10,278 nucleotides of DNA from Sulfurimonas sp. Its GTDB lineage: Bacteria; Campylobacterota; Campylobacteria; Campylobacterales; Sulfurimonadaceae. The notes under the pieces were generated by a model. The model worked only from the letters and a program-made list of their open reading frames with translations. It was not told the DNA's origin and ran no database searches. The stretch covers positions 1 to 10,278 of the forward strand of contig JAIOSY010000110.1 in the NCBI GenBank assembly GCA_021107375.1, given 5' to 3'. How positions within the stretch are numbered: the first letter of the stretch is position 1; each line of letters begins with the position of its first letter. Shown here piece by piece: positions 1 through 6,624 of this stretch. The position numbers and the translations under genes are program-made.

Positions 1-409
1 AGGTTTTGCTCTAACTATTGGTGGGGCAAATTTTGTAATAGAGAGTGGAACAAATATAGCAAGAGATTTTGGTATCAGTGAATGGATTATCGGTATCTTT
101 CTTATCTCTTTAGGTACATCACTTCCAGAGCTTGTAGTATCTTTAGTAGCTGTTAAAAAAGGTAATGCAGAGATGAGTATAGGAAATATTATTGGTTCAA
201 ATGTAGCTAACTTTTCTATGGTTTTAGGTGCTGCTTCACTTGTAAACCCACTAACTGTTGACCTTGTAGCAACAAAATTTGATATGTTAATAATGATAGC
301 TGCTTCTATTACGCTATTATTTATTTTAGCAAATAAGCTTTATAATAAAGCTGGTGCTATTTTTCTACTAATTATTTTAGCTCTTTTTATTCAAAATTCA
401 GTTTTATAA
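1..409 (+). CDS. Na+/Ca2+ exchanger (CaCA) family antiporter, C-terminal part
   Basis: This is the 3' part of a gene that begins upstream of the window. The frame is open from base 2 to the TAA at 407-409 (135 residues). The visible protein is the second half of a cation/Ca2+ antiporter of the YrbG type, an inner-membrane protein exchanging Ca2+ for Na+ or H+. The alpha-2 repeat is clear: a GTSLPEL motif encoded near 115-132, where the acidic residue after proline is the expected ion ligand, followed by the GNIIGSNVANF signature around 182-214 and a VLG turn. Hydrophobic helices follow, ending in a short cytoplasmic or periplasmic tail. An ATG at 173 lies inside the alpha-2 repeat and is not a real start. 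The gene converges on the minus-strand cluster and appears unrelated to it. The family call is firm; the ion specificity is not readable. Confidence 0.9.
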   Translation, partial: GFALTIGGANFVIESGTNIARDFGISEWIIGIFLISLGTSLPELVVSLVAVKKGNAEMSIGNIIGSNVANFSMVLGAASLVNPLTVDLVATKFDMLIMIAASITLLFILANKLYNKAGAIFLLIILALFIQNSVL

Positions 410-411
410 AA

Positions 412-449
412 ATAGATAAAGCTTACTTTTTCTTGTAAGCTTTATCTAT
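412..449 (-). terminator. Intrinsic terminator, probably shared by convergent genes
   Basis: A perfect 15-bp inverted repeat (arms 412-426 and 435-449, 8-nt loop) sits between the antiporter stop and the PBP2 gene. Read on the minus strand, the stem is followed by a short run of U (positions 411-408), so it should end the long minus-strand transcript. Read on the plus strand, the stem is followed by a weaker T-rich stretch, so it may also stop the antiporter transcript. The arm at 435-449 encodes the last residues of PBP2, and the PBP2 stop codon (423-425) lies in the other arm. Confidence 0.8.
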
Positions 450-2222
450 ATACTCTTCTTCAAGAAGCCAGTTATATATTTTTGAAACCATACCACCAGC
501 TGCTGCTCCACCATGTCCACCATGTTCAACCATTACCATTACTATATATTTTGGTTTTTTGTATGGTCCATAAGATGTAAACCAAGCATGTGAACGATTA
601 TAGTAAGCTAATTCATGCTCTAGTTTTCTTTTTTCAATATCTTGCTTAATAGCTACTACCTGAGCTGTTCCAGTTTTTCCAGCTATAGTAATCTTTGAAC
701 TTAGATAATGTGTTGCTGTTCCTCGTGGGTGATTACAAACTTCATACATTGCTTTTTGTATTATTGGTAGTTTTTCTTTCTCTTTTTGAGTAAATACATC
801 TTTTATCTCTATTTTATACTCTTTATCTCCAATATATTTAGCAAAATGTGGTGTTGGTAGCTTTCCTGTGGCCATTAAAGCAGTAAACTGAGCCATTTGT
901 AAAGGTGTTACAAGAAAATCACCTTGCCCTATAGAGGTATTTACCGTTTCTCCTAAATTCCAACTTCTATTATATTTTTTTCTTTTCCATTCTCTTGAGG
1001 GAACTATACCTATAAATTCATTTGGTAAATCTACCCCTGTTTTAGTAGCTAATCCATATCGTATCAACCCTTCACTCATTTTTTTATTACCTACTAATAA
1101 ACTGCCTTTATAAAAATAATCATCGCAACTCTCTCTAATAGCTTTTGTTATATTGGTAACACCATGCCCTCTTTTTTTCCAACATCTATAGATTCTACTA
1201 CCTAAGGGAAGGTTAGATTTACAAGTAAAAGAGGATTTTTCATTTAAATCTGTTGTTATATATATAAGACCAAGCCCTGTTTTAATTGTAGATCCAGGAG
1301 GATACAAGCCATTTATAAGTTTATTTGTAAATGGATGTTCAATATTATTTGCCAATTTATTATATGTGGCATGTGACATACCTGATACAAAAAGATTTAA
1401 ATCATAAGCAGGATAACTACTAGCAGATAAAATCGATCCATTTATATCCATAACTATTGCTGCACCAGCCTTATGTTCAAATAGTTTAGAAATATATTTT
1501 TGTAATTCAATATCTAAACCTAATATTAATTTTCTATGCTCCAAAGCTTTTTTATAAGATAACTCCATAATCTCTTGATTACTTGCATTTATTTTTATTT
1601 TTCTATATCCAGCTTCACCTTCAAGAAATTTATTATATTGCTTCTCGATACCTGTTTTACCAGTGTAACCAATCAACTCTAATATTTTGTCTTTTTCAAT
1701 ATCTCGTCTATTTGCACGAGAAACATAACCTATTACATGAGCGCCAATACTATTATATGGATAATATCTTTTTGGTGCAGATGCGATATTTACATTTTTT
1801 CTTAAATTGAGTTCTGTATAAACAGATATAATATCTTTATACTGTATAAAATGAACAATATCTATAAAATTATGATTATAATAAGAATCTTTTTTCTTAT
1901 AATTTTTTATAATTTTTTCTTTATCTAGCTTTGGTAAAAGCCTTATTAAATTATCTATCTCTTCATTAAATATATGAATATTTTTTTTAGATAATAGATG
2001 TGGTTTTAGCTGTATTTTAAATCCAAGTTTATTTATAGCTATAGGTCTATTTTTTATATCTAGTATCTCTCCTCGAACTGGAGCAATTTTTTCTTTTTTT
2101 ATAGTGTTACTTAAAGATAATCTTTCATAATAACTATTTGACTCAATAGCAAGGAAAAAAACTCTCACAATTAGAGCTAACCAAATTGATATAAAAACGA
2201 AAAGTATAAATTTTATTTTCAT
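423..2222 (-). CDS. mrdA: Penicillin-binding protein 2 (elongasome transpeptidase)
   Basis: This 599-residue class B PBP cross-links peptidoglycan during lateral wall growth with the RodA/MreBCD elongasome. One N-terminal membrane anchor (about residues 4-26) is followed by the pedestal/dimerisation region with the RGEILD motif (50-55) and a GYTGKTGIE segment (185-193). The transpeptidase domain carries the catalytic STIK (S311, K314), the PBP2-type SxD motif (S365-C366-D367) and KTG (516-518). The C-terminal HGGHGGAAAGG loop is also typical of PBP2. C334, C347, H353 and C366 are spaced like the zinc site described in other PBP2 proteins. The ATG overlaps the mreD-like stop as ATGA (2219-2222), implying translational coupling. 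It is the last gene of the minus-strand cluster and ends inside the terminator hairpin. PBP3/FtsI is less likely, given the SxD motif and the MreD-like neighbour. Confidence 0.95.
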   Translation of the reverse strand: MKIKFILFVFISIWLALIVRVFFLAIESNSYYERLSLSNTIKKEKIAPVRGEILDIKNRPIAINKLGFKIQLKPHLLSKKNIHIFNEEIDNLIRLLPKLDKEKIIKNYKKKDSYYNHNFIDIVHFIQYKDIISVYTELNLRKNVNIASAPKRYYPYNSIGAHVIGYVSRANRRDIEKDKILELIGYTGKTGIEKQYNKFLEGEAGYRKIKINASNQEIMELSYKKALEHRKLILGLDIELQKYISKLFEHKAGAAIVMDINGSILSASSYPAYDLNLFVSGMSHATYNKLANNIEHPFTNKLINGLYPPGSTIKTGLGLIYITTDLNEKSSFTCKSNLPLGSRIYRCWKKRGHGVTNITKAIRESCDDYFYKGSLLVGNKKMSEGLIRYGLATKTGVDLPNEFIGIVPSREWKRKKYNRSWNLGETVNTSIGQGDFLVTPLQMAQFTALMATGKLPTPHFAKYIGDKEYKIEIKDVFTQKEKEKLPIIQKAMYEVCNHPRGTATHYLSSKITIAGKTGTAQVVAIKQDIEKRKLEHELAYYNRSHAWFTSYGPYKKPKYIVMVMVEHGGHGGAAAGGMVSKIYNWLLEEEYIDKAYKKK

Positions 2223-2674
2223 AATAAACTCACTATAAAAAATTCAATTACTATATAGTAAATTATATAGTAATTAACACTTGGTGGTGGTAATAAAAAT
2301 ATATTTGAAAAAAAAGCATTAACTAGATAAAAACCAATATAAGCAAATAAAATATAAGATATTTTTATACATGAATCACAACTAGTATTTTGAATTATCT
2401 TTGGTAAAACAAATTTGTAAATCATTAGCAAATAGATAATAGAACTAAAAAGTATATAACCTTTTTCAACCTCAAAAATAATCAGACAAAAAGCGATTAA
2501 AACAACCGAAATCGTATCATTTTTATTTAGTGCATTGATTAAAAGAACAAATAAAACACCAAAAAGTGGTGGTAAAAATAGGTAGATACTACTTAAACTC
2601 TCATATACAATGAATAAAACAATGTATATAAATGAATTTTTTATAGATTTTTGATTAGGGATACTTCGTTGCAT
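2219..2674 (-). CDS. mreD: Small polytopic membrane protein, MreD-like
   Basis: This is a 151-residue, very hydrophobic protein with about five predicted membrane helices: roughly residues 14-48 as one or two, then 55-70, 73-90, 104-122 and 133-151. Its position directly before mrdA, with an ATGA overlap, together with its length and topology, matches MreD, the elongasome membrane subunit. I see no motif that proves the family, so the name rests on size, topology and context. The ATG at 2672-2674 has no visible Shine-Dalgarno sequence. No other ATG, GTG or TTG occurs in frame before the first helix, so this start is effectively forced. It lies inside the ancestral 3' end of argA (to 2641), so translation probably depended on ribosomes finishing argA. 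An alternative is a lineage-specific membrane protein of unknown function. Confidence 0.75.
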   Translation of the reverse strand: MQRSIPNQKSIKNSFIYIVLFIVYESLSSIYLFLPPLFGVLFVLLINALNKNDTISVVLIAFCLIIFEVEKGYILFSSIIYLLMIYKFVLPKIIQNTSCDSCIKISYILFAYIGFYLVNAFFSNIFLLPPPSVNYYIIYYIVIEFFIVSLL

Positions 2675-2721
2675 ATTGGGAAGTGTTTACATTTAATACA
2701 ATCAGCCCAGATTTTATGTTA
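2641..2721 (-). pseudogene. argA: Orphaned C-terminal tail of argA after a premature TAA
   Basis: Reading past the TAA at 2719-2721 in the argA frame gives 25 more sense codons before a second TAA at 2641-2643. They encode HKIWADC, then C at the third position after, and FPICNE, so three cysteines are spaced C-x2-C-x5-C. This pattern is the usual ending of short ArgA-type acetyltransferases, so the segment is the gene's own 3' end cut off by one stop, not chance. No frameshift is needed: changing one base (for example TTA to TAA) explains it. The segment overlaps the mreD-like start by 34 nt. Possible causes are a real nonsense mutation, strain variation or a base-call error. Confidence 0.8.
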
Positions 2722-3102
2722 AGGGATTGATTCTTTTGGAATCTCGGTAAATCCAAGTTTTTCAAAAAATGATTGTTTATATGTTAATGATATAAGCTTT
2801 TGTAAGCCAAGTGTTTGGGCTTCATCTATACAAATATTTATAAGATTTTCTCCTATACCTCTACTCCTAAATCCATCTTTTACTATAAGTGATCTAATCT
2901 CGGCAAGTGATGAAGTATGAATATGTAAAGCACAAAATCCGATAAGCTGACCATTCTCATAAGCTAAGGTATAAGACCTGATATTTGTTGCAATCTCATC
3001 ATCACTTCTCTCTAAGATTACACCAGACTCCACCTCTGGAGAAACAAGTTCTTGCATGGAAGATATGTCACAAAGTGATGCTTTTTTATATTCAGTCTTC
3101 AT
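2719..3102 (-). CDS. argA: Short-form N-acetylglutamate synthase (GNAT fold), truncated by in-frame stop
   Basis: This 127-residue GNAT acetyltransferase resembles the short single-domain ArgA-type proteins of Campylobacterota and Deltaproteobacteria, which acetylate glutamate from acetyl-CoA in the first step of arginine synthesis. The acetyl-CoA motif A is clear: IRSLIV on the central strand, then R79-S-R-G-I-G84. The closing FFEKLGF element (112-118) is also present. Short ArgA proteins normally continue into a tail containing KIWxDC..C and a further Cys. Here a TAA at 2719-2721 stops translation right before that tail, which is intact in the same frame downstream (listed separately). The full form would be about 153 residues. 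The ATG overlaps the engB stop by 11 nt, with a weak AAAAGA upstream. The GNAT assignment is firm; the glutamate substrate is inferred from the tail and family resemblance. Whether the truncated protein works is unknown. Confidence 0.8.
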   Translation of the reverse strand: MKTEYKKASLCDISSMQELVSPEVESGVILERSDDEIATNIRSYTLAYENGQLIGFCALHIHTSSLAEIRSLIVKDGFRSRGIGENLINICIDEAQTLGLQKLISLTYKQSFFEKLGFTEIPKESIP

Positions 3103-3709
3103 CTATCTTTTCATGCAAAATATCATATATAACTTTAATTGCTTTTTGCATCCCTCTTTTTTTTGAACTAGATACCATCATGGCATGTGGAAATTCTCTT
3201 CTTAAAGCACTTTGTTCTTTTTGATTTAACTTATCAATTTTTGTAAATATTTGTAAAATATATTGAGATTCACCACAATTATTTTGTAAAAAATCATTAA
3301 CATCAGTATCTATATCTAAATGTGGATGCCTACAATCTATAAGATGGATAAACAATTTAATCTGTTCTCTTTGTGAAATATAATCAGTGAGATTTTTTTC
3401 CCAGCCATGTTTTACTGATTTAGCAACTTTTGCATAACCAAAACCAGGTAAATCAACAAACTTTACAATACTTTTTTCAGAATTTTCTCTATCCATAAAT
3501 GTTACATCAAAGTAATTTATAAGCTTAGTCTTACCTGGTGTTGAAGAAACTTTCGCAAGACCTTTGTGGTTTGTTAGTGCATTAAGCAAAGAACTTTTTC
3601 CAACATTTGATCTAGCCATAAAAACAACTTCATTTTGTACTTCAGACTCTGGAGCAGAAGCTACATTTGGTGCAGATGTTATGAATTTTGCATCAACTAT
3701 ATCTATCAT
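3092..3709 (-). CDS. engB: Ribosome-biogenesis GTP-binding protein EngB/YsxC/YihA
   Basis: This is a TrmE-Era-type small GTPase needed for late large-subunit ribosome assembly and usually essential. Using the start at 3709 (205 residues), the G motifs are ARSNVGKSS (G1, 32-40), SSTPGKT with the switch threonine (G2, about 55-61), DLPGFGYA (G3, 86-93), TKID (G4, 156-159) and SSSKK (G5, 180-184). This is the complete EngB set, including the characteristic TPGKT and PGFGYA. The frame is open up to an ATG at 3736 (nine more residues) with another ATG at 3724. I prefer 3709 because it begins 1 nt after the lptA stop and places the G1 loop at the usual distance from the N-terminus. None of the three starts has a convincing Shine-Dalgarno sequence. 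The stop overlaps the argA start by 11 nt. Confidence 0.95.
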   Translation of the reverse strand: MIDIVDAKFITSAPNVASAPESEVQNEVVFMARSNVGKSSLLNALTNHKGLAKVSSTPGKTKLINYFDVTFMDRENSEKSIVKFVDLPGFGYAKVAKSVKHGWEKNLTDYISQREQIKLFIHLIDCRHPHLDIDTDVNDFLQNNCGESQYILQIFTKIDKLNQKEQSALRREFPHAMMVSSSKKRGMQKAIKVIYDILHEKIDED

Positions 3710-3710
3710 A

Positions 3711-4196
3711 TTATTTTTTATCATTTTTCTTGTCATCTTTTTTAGGCATTTTAAAAATCATAATAACTGGTTTTTCTTTGTCACCTTTTGCATATGCTTT
3801 ACCATCAATAGTTTTTAAAATAACTTCATCACCAATAATTTCTTTTTTTTCATTTATCTGTTTTAAATGAACATTTTTAAAAAAATGATACTCTTTTTTA
3901 TTTGGAAAATAAATAACTTTATGAGCTTTTCCTTTATACAAAGAACCCTCTTCAGATAAAATTGTAAAAGAGGCTTTCCCCTCTGCTATAAATTTTGTTG
4001 GTTGATTTTTATCATCTGTATAGATTGTAACTTTTGAAGCATTAAGCTCATCACTAGCTTTAATTATATTCACATCACCTTCAAAAACAGAAATCCCTAA
4101 CTTTTCATCAGCATGAAATGTCTTAGACTTTACTTGTAAATCTTGTGCTAGTAAACTTGTTGTTAATAATAAGCCAAACAATATAAGGTGTTTCAT
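3711..4196 (-). CDS. lptA: LPS transport periplasmic protein LptA (OstA-like)
   Basis: This 161-residue exported protein is the periplasmic bridge carrying LPS from the inner-membrane LptBFGC complex to LptD. A cleavable signal peptide spans about residues 1-17 (cleavage likely after the Ala of LLAQ). The mature part is a single OstA/LptA beta-jellyroll domain (about 20-147) with the recurring pattern GxxxFEGDVNI...LNASKVTIY and a second copy-like stretch near GKAHKVIY. It ends in a highly charged, lysine-rich tail (about residues 149-161). The start at 4194-4196 is supported by AGAGAG at 4203-4208 with a 6-nt spacer. The gene begins 2 nt after the lptC stop and is followed immediately by engB. 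The lptC neighbour makes the assignment strong, although LptA sequences diverge widely. Confidence 0.9.
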   Translation of the reverse strand: MKHLILFGLLLTTSLLAQDLQVKSKTFHADEKLGISVFEGDVNIIKASDELNASKVTIYTDDKNQPTKFIAEGKASFTILSEEGSLYKGKAHKVIYFPNKKEYHFFKNVHLKQINEKKEIIGDEVILKTIDGKAYAKGDKEKPVIMIFKMPKKDDKKNDKK

Positions 4197-4198
4197 AT

Positions 4199-4714
4199 TT
4201 ATCTCTCTTTTAATTTATAATTTGCAATAATATTTTTGGATTTAGTCAATCCTAAAGCATTATTATACTCTATTGATGAGCCCGTAGCTCTATTTCCATC
4301 CATATATGACACATATTTCGTAAGAGCTTGTACAATATCTGTTTTTTTATTATATCTAGCTTTTTGTGTTTTAAATGTAAACCCATCCTCTCTATGATAA
4401 ACTACATCTCCATTTAAATCTATTATATCATTTTTATATAAACCATCTTTAGATTTTATATTTGCCAAATATTTTTCCGTATTATCAGTATAATCAAGAT
4501 TTGTAATAAAATATCTATCTGTATATCTTAACCCCGTTGAGCCTTCCATTGTACTTGATAAACCTTTAGAGTTTAACTCAGTCAATTTAAACTCTGTTAA
4601 CTCCAAAATGGGAATCTCTTTATTTGCTCTTTCTTTTATATCTATGGGTGTAAATGCAATAAAAATTGTTAACAATCCACCAATAATTAAAAGAAAAAAT
4701 ATATTTATATTCAC
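4199..4714 (-). CDS. lptC: LPS export system membrane protein LptC
   Basis: This protein of about 171 residues has one N-terminal inner-membrane anchor (roughly residues 2-22) and a periplasmic LptC/YrbK-type beta-jellyroll, with patterns such as YKNDIIDLNGDVVY and FKTQKARYN followed by GNRATGSSIEY. It should link the LptBFG transporter to LptA, encoded next. I place the start at GTG 4712-4714: it has TGGA at 4721-4724 with a 6-nt spacer and lies 1 nt after the kdsC stop. An upstream in-frame GTG at 4727-4729 adds five residues and would overlap kdsC by 14 nt, but lacks a ribosome site. Both candidate starts are GTG. The family call rests on topology, strand patterns and the kdsC-lptC-lptA order, since sequence conservation in LptC is low. 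Confidence 0.88.
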   Translation of the reverse strand: MNINIFFLLIIGGLLTIFIAFTPIDIKERANKEIPILELTEFKLTELNSKGLSSTMEGSTGLRYTDRYFITNLDYTDNTEKYLANIKSKDGLYKNDIIDLNGDVVYHREDGFTFKTQKARYNKKTDIVQALTKYVSYMDGNRATGSSIEYNNALGLTKSKNIIANYKLKER

Positions 4715-4715
4715 T

Positions 4716-5210
4716 TTAAATCCATACACTCATAAATTTATCTTTTTGATCGTTTTCATCAACTAAAATATCAATCATCTCTCTTACTGCACCATCACCA
4801 CCATTGTGATTTAAAACAGTATTGACAACAGAAGCTATCTCTTTTACACCATCTTTTGGTGTAAAACTTCTACCAACAAGATTTAGCATATGGTAATCAT
4901 TTAAATCATCACCAATTGCTCCAACTTCATAAAATTTTAAATCAAGAGATTTCACTAACTCTTTTAAAACTCTATCATTATCTTTTATACCTTGAAAAAG
5001 ATGTACGATACCAAGTTCATCAGCTCTTTTTTTTACTATTTTAGATTGGCGACCAGTTATGATGGCCACTTGATGACCCATCTTAATCCATGTGCTTATA
5101 CCAAGCCCATCTTTTACATTAAAATTTTTACTTTCACTAGAGTCTGCTGAGTATATTATTTTACCATCAGTTAGACACCCATCAACATCTAAAACAATTA
5201 ACTTAATCAT
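4716..5210 (-). CDS. kdsC: 3-deoxy-D-manno-octulosonate 8-phosphate phosphatase KdsC
   Basis: This cytoplasmic HAD-superfamily phosphatase hydrolyses Kdo-8-phosphate to Kdo, the inner-core sugar of LPS or LOS. At 164 residues it is the compact, cap-less form typical of the tetrameric KdsC/YrbI subfamily. HAD motif I is DVDGCLTDG with D8 as nucleophile and D10 as acid/base. Motif II is T52 in ITGR, motif III includes K76, and motif IV is GDDLND (100-105). The C-terminal GGDGAVRE (137-144) is the KdsC signature loop, separating it from other small HAD phosphatases. The ATG overlaps the hisB stop as ATGA (5207-5210). Being directly followed by lptC and lptA fits a role in LPS synthesis and export. 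No truncation is seen. Confidence 0.95.
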   Translation of the reverse strand: MIKLIVLDVDGCLTDGKIIYSADSSESKNFNVKDGLGISTWIKMGHQVAIITGRQSKIVKKRADELGIVHLFQGIKDNDRVLKELVKSLDLKFYEVGAIGDDLNDYHMLNLVGRSFTPKDGVKEIASVVNTVLNHNGGDGAVREMIDILVDENDQKDKFMSVWI

Positions 5211-5779
5211 AATACATCTTTAGTGCTGGGAATTCCAACTCTTTCATTTTTTGTTGTTGCTCTACGAATAGCAACTGCAACAGATTTAAAAGCAGCCTCA
5301 ATAATATGATGTTTATTTTTACCACGAAGTTCTATGATATGTGTACTGATTTTAGCATTTAAAACAAAGGCTCTAAAAAATTCTTCTACAAGTTCAGTAT
5401 CAAACTGCCCTACTTTTCCAGCAACACTAAGTTCATAAACTAAAAAAGGACGATTACTAAGATCTAAATCACAACTTACACATGCCTCATCCATAACAAT
5501 ATTTGCACTTCCAAAGCGTTCCATATTTTTAACTGGATAGATAGCTTCTGCTAAAAGTGAACCAAGAACTATACCAACATCTTCAACGCTATGATGATCA
5601 TCAATATGTGTATCACCTTTACATCTAATATCTAAATCAATCAAAGAGTGCTTTGAAAAACTCTCTAGCATATGGTCTAAAAATCCAACACCTGTATCTA
5701 TATTACTTTTTCCTGTACCATTTATATAGAGTGAAATTGTTATATCTGTTTCTTTTGTTGTTCTTGTTTTTTGTATCAT
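5207..5779 (-). CDS. hisB: Imidazoleglycerol-phosphate dehydratase
   Basis: This 190-residue monofunctional enzyme dehydrates imidazole glycerol phosphate to imidazole acetol phosphate, step six of histidine synthesis. It forms a Mn2+-dependent 24-mer in the cytoplasm. All conserved blocks are visible: GFLDHMLE (32-39), the metal-binding DDHHSVEDVG (60-69), the second HHxxE block (H157, H158, E161) and the C-terminal PSTK (184-187). It has no histidinol-phosphatase domain, unlike the bifunctional enterobacterial HisB. A strong ribosome site precedes the ATG. The gene starts 2 nt after rlpA and overlaps kdsC by 4 nt. No other his gene is in the window, so it appears to be separated from the rest of the pathway and carried in an envelope cluster. 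Confidence 0.97.
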   Translation of the reverse strand: MIQKTRTTKETDITISLYINGTGKSNIDTGVGFLDHMLESFSKHSLIDLDIRCKGDTHIDDHHSVEDVGIVLGSLLAEAIYPVKNMERFGSANIVMDEACVSCDLDLSNRPFLVYELSVAGKVGQFDTELVEEFFRAFVLNAKISTHIIELRGKNKHHIIEAAFKSVAVAIRRATTKNERVGIPSTKDVL

Positions 5780-5781
5780 TT

Positions 5782-6624
5782 TTAATCCTCTCTTACTATA
5801 AATGAGTTGCTAAAATCGCTATTTTCTTTATAATCTCTAATCTCTTGTTCACTTTCAAAACCTCTTAGATAAACTTTAAAAAGTCTTCCACTATCGCTTT
5901 GAACATCTTTTATAATTGTTTTGTATCCATCAGTATTATCATGCTGTTCTTGAATTTTCATCGCCCCTTCAATATTTGTAAATGAAGCTATTTGTAATGC
6001 ATATGTTGCAGTTTCACTATGTTTTATTGACGTAGTTGTGGTTATTCTTTTATATTTTATCGGTTTTGGTTTTACTGTACTTCTTCTTTTATTTTTAGAG
6101 TAAAAACCTAAAACTTCTATTGTTACAGGTGCAGTACCTGCTCCAATCATCTTTATTTTTCTAGCAGCTGTATTTGATAAGTCGATAATTCTAGTGGCAA
6201 TAAATGGTCCTCTATCATTAATTCTAACAACTGTGCTTAAACCATTTTTTTTATTTACTACTCTTACAACCGTATTCATAGGTAGTGTCTTGTGAGCAGC
6301 TGTCATTTCATACATATTGTATTTCTCACCATTGGATGTAGATTTTCCATGAAAATCAGGTCCATACCAACTTGCATTACCACTAAATTTATCACCAACT
6401 CTTACATCTTTAGGATAATATCTTACACCATAAATAACATAAGATCTCATTGTCGGATGCTTATATGCTTTTTTACTCATCTGGGTATTGTAATCATTTT
6501 TATTTGAAGAATAAGTTCTAGTTTCCGAGCCACTATATTTATAGTTAGCATATCTTGACTTTGTACTACATCCAGATAAAAACAATCCAAAAATTATTAA
6601 AACAATTAAAAATATTTTATTCAT
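5782..6624 (-). CDS. rlpA: RlpA-type septal lytic transglycosylase, lipoprotein with SPOR domain
   Basis: This 280-residue outer-membrane lipoprotein is predicted to cleave glycan strands stripped of peptide stems. The lipobox LSGC places the lipidated Cys at position 19, after a short hydrophobic signal. A Ser/Tyr/Lys-rich linker follows. The double-psi beta-barrel domain (about 78-173) contains GNASWYG, TSNGE, AAHKTLP and INDRGP. E100, H111 and D137 are spaced 11 and 26 residues apart, matching the catalytic residues I recall for Pseudomonas aeruginosa RlpA, so the enzyme looks active. A second linker rich in Lys and Thr leads to a C-terminal SPOR domain (about 207-275, starting TYALQIASF) that binds denuded glycans at division sites. 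The start has TAGG about 10 nt upstream and overlaps the mltD-like stop by 8 nt, so the two PG-cleaving enzymes are probably co-translated. Confidence 0.94.
   Translation of the reverse strand: MNKIFLIVLIIFGLFLSGCSTKSRYANYKYSGSETRTYSSNKNDYNTQMSKKAYKHPTMRSYVIYGVRYYPKDVRVGDKFSGNASWYGPDFHGKSTSNGEKYNMYEMTAAHKTLPMNTVVRVVNKKNGLSTVVRINDRGPFIATRIIDLSNTAARKIKMIGAGTAPVTIEVLGFYSKNKRRSTVKPKPIKYKRITTTTSIKHSETATYALQIASFTNIEGAMKIQEQHDNTDGYKTIIKDVQSDSGRLFKVYLRGFESEQEIRDYKENSDFSNSFIVRED
5786..5791 (-). promoter_or_regulatory. Ribosome-binding site of hisB
   Basis: AGAGGA lies 6 nt before the hisB ATG and overlaps the final codons of rlpA. It is the best Shine-Dalgarno sequence in the window and fixes the hisB start. 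Confidence 0.75.

Noticed and set aside
173..409. ATG at 173 as the start of a small membrane protein
   Set aside because: The same frame is open to the window edge and encodes the conserved upstream half of the antiporter alpha-2 repeat.
1583..1810. Plus-strand frame opposite mrdA
   Set aside because: Composition is a shadow of the PBP2 coding strand, with no motif; the PBP2 frame is beyond doubt.
2719..2721. Programmed readthrough or recoding of the argA stop
   Set aside because: The codon is TAA, not UGA or UAG, so selenocysteine or pyrrolysine insertion does not apply, and I see no clear stimulatory structure after it.
2985..3870. Plus-strand frames opposite argA, engB and lptA
   Set aside because: All lie antisense to well-supported genes, with low-complexity Phe/Ile/Ser composition and no start signals.
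6292..6507. Plus-strand 71-codon frame opposite rlpA
   Set aside because: Antisense to the RlpA catalytic domain; no recognisable protein features.
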